Shown: one piece after another, positions 1-5,555 of the stretch
Numbering within the stretch: position 1 is the first letter of the stretch
Layout: each line of letters opens with the position of its first letter
Source of the DNA: Candidatus Cloacimonadota bacterium
GTDB taxonomy: Bacteria; Cloacimonadota; Cloacimonadia; JGIOTU-2
Assembly (NCBI GenBank): GCA_030628975.1
Contig: DAOVPZ010000028.1
Span: 1 to 9,832, forward strand
DNA: 9,832 bases
Reading direction: 5' to 3'
Notes under the pieces: generated by a model
Told to the model about the DNA's origin: nothing
The model's database searches: none
The model's input: the letters and a program-made list of their open reading frames with translations, nothing else
Position numbers and translations under genes: made by a program

Positions 1-752
1 AGCATTTGGAGAAAAAACTTCAGCTTCATGCATACAAGAGACTTAAAGTGGTTATCACCGATGGCGTTTTCTCAATGGATGGGGATATGGCAAAACTTGA
101 TGAGATGGTTGAACTTACCGAGAAATACGATGCTATGGTCTTTTTAGATGACTCTCACGCTTCAGGCTTTATTGGAAAAACCGGAAGAGGAACTCATGAG
201 CATTGTGGGGTTTTTGGCAAAATAGACATCATTACAACTACATTTGGCAAAGCACTTGGTGGTGCTTCTGGTGGTTGTGTTTCAGGCAGGAAAGAAATTG
301 TTGAAATGTGCCGTCAAAAAGCTCGTCCATATCTCTTCTCAAATACTATGGCTCCTGTGATTGTTTCAGGTATTTTGAAAGTTCTGGATATTCTTTCTAA
401 AAGTACTGAACGAAGGGACAAACTTGAGAATAATACAAAATTTTGGAGAAAAGGTCTAACAGAAGCTGGTTTTGTTCTCAAAGAAGGAGATACACCAATT
501 GTTCCGATAATGCTTTTTAATGCAAAACTCTCTCAAGATATATCCAGAGACCTTTATGAAGAAGGCATTTATGCAATTGGTTTCTTCTTCCCGGTAGTGG
601 CAAAGGGACAAGCAAGAATAAGAACTCAAATCTCTGCAGGACATGAAATTCACCATTTGGAGAAAGCTCTGGATGCTTTTATAAAAATTGGAAAGAAATA
701 CGACATACTTGGCAAAACAAAACAGGAAATCATTGAGATGTATGGAATGTAA
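1..752 (+). CDS. kbl: Glycine C-acetyltransferase (2-amino-3-ketobutyrate CoA ligase), 5'-truncated by window edge
   Basis: This is the C-terminal part of a fold-type I PLP enzyme of the alpha-oxoamine synthase family. The frame is open to the window edge (codons from base 3), so the TTG at 6 is not the real start. About 250 residues are present, against about 400 for full-length Kbl. Visible motifs are VITDGVFSMDG, the cofactor-binding DDSHASGF (Asp/His, near 147-170), and TFGKALGGASGG, whose Lys codon at 249-251 should form the PLP Schiff base. GQARIRTQ and GFFFPVV near the end also match Kbl. The family enzyme interconverts glycine plus acetyl-CoA and 2-amino-3-ketobutyrate in cytosolic threonine degradation, usually with threonine dehydrogenase; tdh is not in view. 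The whole stretch resembles E. coli Kbl more than BioF, ALAS or serine palmitoyltransferase, but those relatives share the fold and substrate specificity is inferred. Confidence 0.9.
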   Translation, partial: HLEKKLQLHAYKRLKVVITDGVFSMDGDMAKLDEMVELTEKYDAMVFLDDSHASGFIGKTGRGTHEHCGVFGKIDIITTTFGKALGGASGGCVSGRKEIVEMCRQKARPYLFSNTMAPVIVSGILKVLDILSKSTERRDKLENNTKFWRKGLTEAGFVLKEGDTPIVPIMLFNAKLSQDISRDLYEEGIYAIGFFFPVVAKGQARIRTQISAGHEIHHLEKALDAFIKIGKKYDILGKTKQEIIEMYGM

Positions 753-771
753 CACAAGTGTCTCGCTTGTG
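753..771 (+). other. Stem-loop directly after kbl stop codon (possible weak terminator)
   Basis: The arms 753-760 (cacaagtg) and 764-771 (cgcttgtg) pair over 8 bp with one G-U wobble and a 3-nt loop, starting on the base after the TAA. The downstream sequence is AT-rich but has no clear U-tract. It may be a weak or degenerate terminator, or a 3'-end stabilising hairpin. The rest of the gap to 839 shows no other structure and no convincing promoter. Confidence 0.35.
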
Positions 772-839
772 AATTATAAGTTATGAATTACGGATTGATT
801 AAAATGATCTAAAAAAAAGAATAACAAAGGGATGTTTAA

Positions 840-1133
840 ATGATAAACCAATACTTAAAAATCGTAATATTAATCCTAATCGTTATCTTATTATCAGGTT
901 GCATTCCCGGAGATGGAAAGCATACTGAAGAAAAACCTGCTGGATTTTTCTGGGGCATTTGGCATGGATGGATCGCTCCAATATCACTTATTATTAGAAT
1001 TTTTAATCCTAATATCCGAATATATGAATCTACAAATACTGGTTGGTGGTATGAGCTTGGTTTTTATATTGCTATTATTAGCGGTTTTGGTGGACTATCA
1101 TTGTCTAGAAAAAAAAGAAGATCGAAAAAATAA
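840..1133 (+). CDS. Small predicted lipoprotein / membrane protein of unknown function
   Basis: This encodes 97 residues. The ATG at 840 is preceded by a good Shine-Dalgarno (aaaggg, 826-831; 8-nt spacing). The N-terminus is one Lys, a hydrophobic run of about 13 residues, then LLSGC (residues 17-21): a lipobox predicting lipidation at Cys21. The mature part holds an aromatic motif GFFWGIWHGWIAP (35-47), a hydrophobic stretch to about residue 55, then NTGWWYELGF and a second hydrophobic segment (about 73-88), ending in a very basic tail (RKKRRSKK). The WHG..AP and GWWYELGF blocks recall a recurrent small uncharacterised bacterial family, from memory and unverified. The two hydrophobic segments and basic tail suggest membrane insertion with the C-terminus cytoplasmic. 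It stands alone between kbl and rsmI, and no function is proposed. Confidence 0.72.
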   Translation: MINQYLKIVILILIVILLSGCIPGDGKHTEEKPAGFFWGIWHGWIAPISLIIRIFNPNIRIYESTNTGWWYELGFYIAIISGFGGLSLSRKKRRSKK

Positions 1134-1221
1134 GTGTTGGAGAGAAAGTTTCATAAATTTTTTTAATATTATATTTTTTAAATGGGTCGAGTAATAATTC
1201 TGAACAAATACTTAAATTAAA

Positions 1222-1249
1222 TTGTCTTTTATACTCTGTAAGATATACT
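1222..1249 (+). promoter_or_regulatory. Candidate sigma-70-type promoter for rsmI
   Basis: TTGTCT (1222-1227) and TATACT (1244-1249) are separated by 16 bp, about 50 bp upstream of the rsmI ATG at 1302. Both hexamers are close to consensus and the position is sensible. The surroundings are very AT-rich, so chance matches are likely; start-site mapping would be needed. The remainder of 1134-1301 shows no gene or strong hairpin. Confidence 0.4.
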
Positions 1250-1301
1250 TTATCTAACGGAGTGAATCATTTCAATTTTGATTCTTCATTAAAGATAAAA
1301 T

Positions 1302-2123
1302 ATGAAAACAGGCACTTTATACATCGTAGCAACTCCAATAGGCAATCTTGAAGATATAACATTCAGAGCGATAAGAATACTAAAAGAGGTAGATTTGATC
1401 GCTGCTGAAGATACTCGGAACTCATCAAAGCTGACAGCTAAATATAATATAAAATCAAAATTAGTCAGTTATCACAAATTCAATGAAAAACAAAGAACTG
1501 AATTTTTAATTGATAAGTTGAAATCTGGCAAAAGCATTGCTGTAATTTCTGATGCTGGAACTCCGGGAATTTCTGATCCATCGCAAGTTATCGTGAGAGA
1601 ATGTATCAAAAATGAAATTCCAGTCGTTCCAATTCCTGGACCTTCTGCAATTATAACTGCTCTTTCAGCTTCAGGGCTTTCAACAGAAAATTTCTCCTTT
1701 TTTGGATTTATTCCCAAATCAAAAAGCAAACAAACTGAATTTCTACAAAATTTTATTTCAAGAAAAGAAACTGTGATTTTCTATGAATCACCAAAAAGAG
1801 TAAAACAAACTTTACAAACATTTTTAGAAATTTTTGGTACTCGCCAGGTTGTGGTCTCTAAAGAGTTAACGAAAATTTATGAGACATTTTTCCGAGGAAC
1901 TATTAAAGAAGTATTATCCAAATTAGATGAAACAAATCTAAAAGGTGAATTTGTAATTTTACTTGAAGGTGCAAAAGAAAGAGAGGTCTCTGATTCGGAA
2001 ATTGAGAAAATATTACGGGAAAAAATTAGTCTCGGACTTTCAAAAAGGGAAGCAGTAAAAGAAATTTCAAAAAGCTTTAATATTAAAAAGAACCGAGTTT
2101 ATCAGGTGTCTTTGAGGATATAG
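1302..2123 (+). CDS. rsmI: 16S rRNA (cytidine1402-2'-O)-methyltransferase RsmI
   Basis: This 273-residue protein (E. coli RsmI is about 286) is a tetrapyrrole-methylase-fold SAM enzyme. The family 2'-O-methylates C1402 of 16S rRNA in the decoding centre, working with RsmH. Diagnostic motifs in order are TLYIVATPIGNLEDIT (5-20), AAEDTR (34-39), VSYHKFNE (55-62), SDAGTPGISDP (83-93), PIPGPSA (110-116), FFGFIP, IFYESPKR, and a terminal KGEFVILLEG. After these comes a short basic helical C-terminal extension (from about residue 228) ending VYQVSLRI. The ATG at 1302 places the first motif at the usual distance; the ribosome site is weak (aaag). The gene looks complete. Its last roughly 45 codons have a decayed duplicate downstream of the ABC permease (5033-5190), suggesting a recombination or insertion history at its 3' end. 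Confidence 0.96.
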   Translation: MKTGTLYIVATPIGNLEDITFRAIRILKEVDLIAAEDTRNSSKLTAKYNIKSKLVSYHKFNEKQRTEFLIDKLKSGKSIAVISDAGTPGISDPSQVIVRECIKNEIPVVPIPGPSAIITALSASGLSTENFSFFGFIPKSKSKQTEFLQNFISRKETVIFYESPKRVKQTLQTFLEIFGTRQVVVSKELTKIYETFFRGTIKEVLSKLDETNLKGEFVILLEGAKEREVSDSEIEKILREKISLGLSKREAVKEISKSFNIKKNRVYQVSLRI

Positions 2124-2151
2124 ATAATATAGGTGATGAATTACACACCTT

Positions 2152-2230
2152 TCCCGATACCTGTCCGTCGCACACCTGCTCGTCGAACAAGTTCTTTGGC
2201 AGGCGAGGCTATTGCAGGCGGGAATCGGGA
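2152..2230. repeat. Imperfect nested palindrome left of the nuclease unit
   Basis: This GC-rich stretch is out of character with its AT-rich surroundings. The outer arms are tcccgat (2152-2158) and atcggga (2224-2230). Inside, cctgc (2175-2179) can pair with gcagg at 2199-2203, and another gcagg lies at 2214-2218. Related short words (gcaggcgagg, gcaggcggga) recur within it. It encodes nothing recognisable. It may be a dispersed palindromic repeat, or the outermost, more decayed part of the nuclease element next to it. Confidence 0.5.
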
Positions 2231-2232
2231 TT

Positions 2233-2306
2233 CTCCTCTTGATAGAGGGGAGTTCAGGAAAAATCCCCTCTCAAGAGGGGTGCGACTTTAGTCGTGGGGT
2301 GTGTTA
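2233..2306 (+). repeat. Left inverted-repeat end of the DUF559 unit (hairpins)
   Basis: Three consecutive hairpins are visible. The first is 2233-2239 with 2246-2252 (ctcctct/agaggggag-type arms, one wobble). The second is 2265-2271 with 2274-2280 (cccctct/agagggg). The third is 2283-2287 with 2290-2294 (cgact/agtcg, 2-nt loop), followed by ggggtgtgtta. The segment 2264-2306 is an imperfect inverted copy of 2687-2729 on the far side of the nuclease gene, both 43 bp. There is no U-tract on either strand after the hairpins, so it is not a standard terminator. Confidence 0.8.
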
Positions 2307-2320
2307 AAAAAACAAATAAA

Positions 2321-2689
2321 ATGAAAGTATATTACAACCCCAAACTCAAAGAACTTGCCAGAAAACTACGCAAAAATATGATATTAGCAGAAGTCCTATT
2401 GTGGAATCAACTTAAGAAAAAGAAAATGAAAGGCTACGATTTTCATCGTCAGAAACCTATTGATAAATATATCGTGGATTTCTTCTGTCCAAAGTTGAAG
2501 TTGATTATAGAAATAGATGGAGAAACTCATATTTATAAAGGAAATGAAGATGTAAAAAGACAACAATGACTTGAATCCTTGGGTTTTCATTTTTTGAGAT
2601 TTACAGATATTGATGTAAAAAGGAATATGATAGATGTTTTGGCTTCTATAGAAGATAGGATTGAGGAGTGTGAGAAAATAAGAATGTAA
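2321..2689 (+). pseudogene. DUF559 / Vsr-like endonuclease with in-frame TGA
   Basis: Reading from ATG 2321 through a TGA at 2567-2569 to TAA 2687-2689 gives a complete DUF559-type protein of 122 codons. The N-terminal part contains NPKLKELARKLRKNM, a Glu/Trp helix (AEVLLWNQLK), GYDFHRQKPID, then YIVDFFC (Asp53) and IEIDGETH (Glu64, Asp66, His70), the PD-(D/E)XK-like core. After the TGA (codon 83) the same frame continues with LESLGFHFLRFTDIDVKRNM, the conserved C-terminal strand and helix of this family, so the stop is a mutation and not the natural end. Arg is common at this position in relatives as I recall, so CGA to TGA is the simplest origin. A GTG at 2294 would also be in frame but lies inside the flanking repeat, so ATG 2321 is preferred. 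TGA ends intact neighbours (the ABC ATPase, DUF3795), which argues against recoding. The gene is bracketed by inverted repeats, and its TAA is the first triplet of the right one. Leaky readthrough (TGA followed by C) cannot be excluded. Confidence 0.88.
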
Positions 2690-2750
2690 CACACCCCGCC
2701 CTAAAGGGCACCCCTCTTATTAGAGGGGAGTAAAAAAAATCCCCTCTTAA
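2687..2750 (-). repeat. Right inverted-repeat end of the DUF559 unit (hairpins)
   Basis: The segment 2687-2729 mirrors 2264-2306. It holds taacacacccc, then a hairpin 2698-2702/2705-2709 (gccct/agggc, 2-nt loop), then a hairpin 2711-2717/2722-2728 (cccctct/agagggg, 4-nt loop). A run of A and a further cccctctt (2741-2748) match the outer part of the left end, but the last hairpin has lost its second arm. The first three bases are the nuclease stop codon. The inner stem differs from its left counterpart (cgact/agtcg) by paired changes that keep base pairing. Confidence 0.8.
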
Positions 2751-2756
2751 ATAGGT

Positions 2757-2774
2757 GTCCGTCAGATGACGGAC
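2757..2774. repeat. Perfect short palindrome at right edge of the island
   Basis: gtccgtca (2757-2764) and tgacggac (2767-2774) form a perfect 8-bp stem with a 2-nt loop. A related word, gtccgtcg, occurs in the left flank (2163-2170), so it may mark the outer limit of the element. It ends 37 bases before the ABC ATPase start codon and could also affect that transcript; it lacks a U-tract. Confidence 0.5.
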
Positions 2775-2811
2775 GGAATGTGTCAGACAAAAAAACTCAA
2801 ACGAGGTCATT

Positions 2812-3738
2812 GTGATTGAAATAAAAAATTTATCAAAAAATTACGGAGATATCCAAGCATTAAAAGATGTTTCCTTGAAGATTGAGGGTGGTGAATTATT
2901 TGGCTTGCTTGGCCCAAATGGGGCTGGTAAGACAACGATGATCAACATCCTTAATACCTACCTATCTTTTGAAAAGGGAGATGTCTTAATCAATAATTTT
3001 AATGTACGAGAGGATGAGAGTAAAATCAAAAAAATGGTTGGTGTAATCCCACAGGAAATTTCCCTTTATGATGAGCTAACCGCAATGGAAAACCTAAACT
3101 TCTGGGGAGAGATCTATGGATTGAGTGGGAAAAATCTGAAACAGAAGTGCGAAGATGCTCTAATGCTTGTTGGCTTATTTGACAGAAGAAATAATACACT
3201 CAAAAAGTATTCAGGCGGGATGAAACGAAGAATAAATATTGCTGCGAGTCTCCTTCATAATCCGCAGATTATTCTGATGGACGAACCAACCATAGGCGTT
3301 GACCCGCAATCAAGAAACTTTATTTTTGAAATGATAAAACAACTTCATCAACAGGGAAAAACCATTATCTACACAACTCATTATATGGAAGAAGCAGAAA
3401 AATTATGCACTAAAATTGCTATTATTGATCATGGGGAAATTATCGCACTTGGCACAAAGCAAGAATTATATAAACTTCTGGGCGAAGAGGATATTACAAC
3501 TTTCAAGTTCAAAGAAAAAATCGATTTTCAGGATTATAAAAAGCATCTCAAGAACTATTCATTAACACAATTATCTGATTTTGCGATTCAATTAACAGGA
3601 AAGGATTTGATTAAGCAATTGCCAAAAATTATTAAAGTTATTGACGAGTTACCTGATGAAACAGAGGAGATAGATATAATTCAGCCAAATCTTGAAAGTG
3701 TATTTCTTAAATTAACTGGAAGGGAACTGCGCGAATGA
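2812..3738 (+). CDS. ABC-2 type transporter, ATP-binding protein
   Basis: This 308-residue cytoplasmic ATPase powers the export permease that follows. All nucleotide-binding motifs are present: Walker A GPNGAGKTT (34-42), Q-loop Gln81 in VIPQE, signature YSGGM (133-137), Walker B ILMDEP (154-159) with the catalytic Glu158, D-loop near GVDP (162-165), and H-loop His190 in TTHYMEEAE. The extra C-terminal part (about 220-308) is typical of the DrrA/CcmA-like drug and lipid exporter group. The start is GTG at 2812, with gaggt at 2803-2807 as ribosome site (short 4-nt spacing). The stop overlaps the permease start by four bases (ATGA), indicating translational coupling. The substrate cannot be read from the sequence. 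No clear promoter is seen between the repeat island and the GTG. Confidence 0.95.
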   Translation: MIEIKNLSKNYGDIQALKDVSLKIEGGELFGLLGPNGAGKTTMINILNTYLSFEKGDVLINNFNVREDESKIKKMVGVIPQEISLYDELTAMENLNFWGEIYGLSGKNLKQKCEDALMLVGLFDRRNNTLKKYSGGMKRRINIAASLLHNPQIILMDEPTIGVDPQSRNFIFEMIKQLHQQGKTIIYTTHYMEEAEKLCTKIAIIDHGEIIALGTKQELYKLLGEEDITTFKFKEKIDFQDYKKHLKNYSLTQLSDFAIQLTGKDLIKQLPKIIKVIDELPDETEEIDIIQPNLESVFLKLTGRELRE

Positions 3739-5030
3739 ATATTTTTATTTTAATTAAAAAAGATATAAGATTATTTTTCAAGAGCAAATCAGCAGTTTTA
3801 TTAACTTATCTTGTGCCAATGGTTATTACATTGATTTTTGGTGCTGTTTTTGGAGGAATGGGTAAACCTTCTGGAATGAATGAGATTAGGATTTTAATGG
3901 TTGATGATGATAAAACAGAATTTTCTGAACTGTTCCGAACAACTATTGATAGCCTGCCAGAAATCGCTGTTCATACTAAATATACTTCTGGAGATTCCAC
4001 TATTTTATTTGATATAGAAAGTATGGATGAGTGGATAAGACGAGGTAAACGGAGTATGGGTATTTTCCTTCCAAAAGGATTTGAGCAAAGAATGAAAAAT
4101 GGTGAAAAACTTCCTCTGGAAATCCATTATGATCCAAAGTTTGCAGTAGAATTTGGTATTATCAATGGTATTATTCAAAAAGTAATAATGTCAAAATTTT
4201 CCCAACTGATGTTTAACAGTTTATGGAAAAAGGCTGATGAATTTCTTGGTGAGGAGAAAGGCAATTATTTTAAATCTGATATTTCTCATACTGTAAACAA
4301 GTATTTCCCTGGTTCCTCTAATGCTGAAAAAGACATATTTTCCTCCTATGCACAAACAGACAATTTTGAATTATTGGAAAGTCCTATAGAGATTAAATCG
4401 GTTCAGTTGCTTGGTGAAGAGGAAGAGAATATAATGTTCGTCCAATATGTAGCTGGAATGGCAGTAATGTTTCTCTTATTTTCTGTTGTTCATGCTGGTT
4501 CATCTATCCTAGAAGAGAAAAATAATGGCACAATAAAAAGGCTACTAATTGCTCCTGTTAAAAGAAGAGAGATATTAACAGGAAAAATGCTTTTTGTTAG
4601 TTTGATGGGATTCAGTCAATTGATAGTATTGTTTATATTTGGATGGCTGGTTTTTAGTCTGAATATTTTCAAGGATATACCAGCTTTACTCGTAATGATA
4701 GTTGTTACTACACTTGCATGCTCTTCATTAGGAATATTAATTGCAGCTATTTGTAGAAACCTTAATCAAGTAAATGGCATCTCAACTCTATTGATACTGG
4801 GTATGTCTGCTCTTGGTGGTTCGATGTTCCCGTCTTTTTTGATGCCAAAATATATTCAGACTATTGGTAAATTTACTTTGACACACTGGGCAATGAAAGG
4901 CTTTACTGATATTTTCTGGCGAAATTTACATATAAAGGATATTTTGCCAAGTATAGGTATTTTATTATGTATCTGCCTGGTATTCTCTTATATTGCAATC
5001 AGGATATTTAAGAAGAGATTGGTTGATTAA
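3735..5030 (+). CDS. ABC-2 type transporter, permease
   Basis: This 431-residue inner-membrane partner of the preceding ATPase has the ABC-2 permease layout. A short basic N-terminus (KKDIRLFFKSKS) is followed by TM1 (about 19-42) and a large extracytoplasmic domain (about 43-230). Five further hydrophobic segments follow in the C-terminal half, at about 233-256, 284-310, 317-342, 350-366 and 400-425. Between TM2 and TM3 is the conserved cytoplasmic coupling stretch EEKNNGTIKRLLIAPVKRRE. This architecture matches the YhgE/YbhR/DrrB-like exporters (drugs, lipids or polysaccharide), and the substrate is unknown. The ATG at 3735 lies inside the ATPase stop. The stop at 5028-5030 is followed at once by the decayed rsmI fragment, so this gene sits at the right edge of the putative inserted cassette. 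No membrane subunit or adaptor protein follows. Confidence 0.93.
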   Translation: MNIFILIKKDIRLFFKSKSAVLLTYLVPMVITLIFGAVFGGMGKPSGMNEIRILMVDDDKTEFSELFRTTIDSLPEIAVHTKYTSGDSTILFDIESMDEWIRRGKRSMGIFLPKGFEQRMKNGEKLPLEIHYDPKFAVEFGIINGIIQKVIMSKFSQLMFNSLWKKADEFLGEEKGNYFKSDISHTVNKYFPGSSNAEKDIFSSYAQTDNFELLESPIEIKSVQLLGEEEENIMFVQYVAGMAVMFLLFSVVHAGSSILEEKNNGTIKRLLIAPVKRREILTGKMLFVSLMGFSQLIVLFIFGWLVFSLNIFKDIPALLVMIVVTTLACSSLGILIAAICRNLNQVNGISTLLILGMSALGGSMFPSFLMPKYIQTIGKFTLTHWAMKGFTDIFWRNLHIKDILPSIGILLCICLVFSYIAIRIFKKRLVD

Positions 5031-5032
5031 GG

Positions 5033-5190
5033 ATTGTTTATGCAAAAGGTAAAGAGTTTTCATCTTTTGAAAATGAGAAATTATTACGAGAAAAACTTAC
5101 CATAGAATTTTTAAAAAGTAAAGCGGTGAATGAAGTTTCAAACAATTGAATATTCAAAAGAATGGTGTTTATCAAATATCTTAGAAGATA
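5033..5190 (+). pseudogene. Decayed duplicate of the rsmI 3' end
   Basis: Translating from 5033 gives IVYAKGKEFSSFENEKLLRE and onward to EVSNN (to 5145). After a one-base deletion the frame from 5146 reads LNIQKNGVYQIS, then a TAG (5182-5184), then KI. This lines up with the C-terminus of the intact RsmI in this window (SEIEKILREK ... KEISKSFNIKKNRVYQVSLRI). A hand count gives about 21 of 41 identical residues and about 75% nucleotide identity over about 123 columns with one gap. No methyltransferase core is present, so this is a fragment with a frameshift and no function as a gene. The divergence suggests an old duplication or a remnant of a different rsmI allele. Confidence 0.8.
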
Positions 5191-5204
5191 TTAATTTACA
5201 AACG

Positions 5205-5236
5205 ATTTCGTTATTAAACAGTTTCGTTATTAAACA
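5205..5236. repeat. 16-bp tandem duplication
   Basis: atttcgttattaaaca (5205-5220) is followed directly by gtttcgttattaaaca (5221-5236), differing only in the first base. With two copies it is probably replication slippage in AT-rich non-coding DNA. The rest of 5191-5258 holds no gene, hairpin or convincing promoter; a TTGACA at 5247-5252 has no well-spaced -10 partner. Confidence 0.75.
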
Positions 5237-5327
5237 TATTTATTATTTGACAAAATAGATTAATATAACAAAAAATATTGAATCTGCTAAAAATGAAGAA
5301 AAAGAAAATATCTTCAATAAATCCTTG

Positions 5328-5555
5328 ATGTTGATTTATACTTTGGCTGTTAAAGATGAAAAAAGTGCTGAATTGACTAAGGATGTTTTACATATAATAA
5401 ATAGTGAATATCATACTATTGCAAAATCACATTTTTATATTCCTCAAGCCTTAGTTAGGGAGAAAACCCCGGAAGTTGAAAAACTTATGAAAGATGCTAT
5501 TTTCAAAAATACATTAGAAAGAATTAAGTTGCAGAGAGAATTATTAGAAAAATGA
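5328..5555 (+). CDS. Small hypothetical protein (possible 5'-truncated gene) coupled to cca
   Basis: The family is not recognised. The frame is open from 5259 (after a TAG at 5256-5258), and the first ATG is 5328, giving about 75 residues: LIYTLAVKDEKSAELTKDVL, then HTIAKSHFYIPQAL, then a charged helical tail ending LERIKLQRELLEK. There is no signal peptide or membrane segment; the composition is charged and probably helical. No ribosome-binding site is well placed before ATG 5328 or TTG 5325, and the readable frame extends upstream in the same helical style (NIESAKNEEKENIFNKS). Together these suggest the remaining 3' part of a longer gene, cut when the upstream region was rearranged. Its TGA overlaps the cca ATG (ATGA, 5552-5555), so translation here, if real, would feed into cca. 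Confidence 0.5.
   Translation: MLIYTLAVKDEKSAELTKDVLHIINSEYHTIAKSHFYIPQALVREKTPEVEKLMKDAIFKNTLERIKLQRELLEK

Noticed and set aside
913..1194. Second + frame overlapping the lipoprotein gene
   Set aside because: The 840-1133 frame has a good ribosome site, lipobox and plausible motifs; the overlapping frame is a hydrophobic by-product of AT-rich sequence.
1472..1729. Open frame on the minus strand inside rsmI
   Set aside because: It is the reverse of a strongly conserved RsmI region; the protein has no recognisable motif and no ribosome site.
2264..2306. Rho-independent terminator of rsmI
   Set aside because: Strong hairpins but no U-tract; the sequence is better explained as an inverted-repeat end matched at 2687-2729.
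2567..2569. TGA recoded as an amino acid (alternative genetic code)
   Set aside because: TGA terminates intact genes here (ABC ATPase, small ORF before cca, DUF3795), and none of the intact genes contains an internal TGA.
2396..2692. Minus-strand open frame across the nuclease gene
   Set aside because: The + strand carries clear DUF559 motifs on both sides of the TGA; the reverse frame has no recognisable content.
5205..5236. CRISPR-like or iteron array
   Set aside because: Only two directly adjacent 16-bp copies, no spacers, no cas or replication genes nearby.
5247..5269. Promoter for the small ORF/cca (TTGACA with a TATAAC-like box)
   Set aside because: The hexamers are only 11 bp apart, and no other box lies at 16-18 bp.
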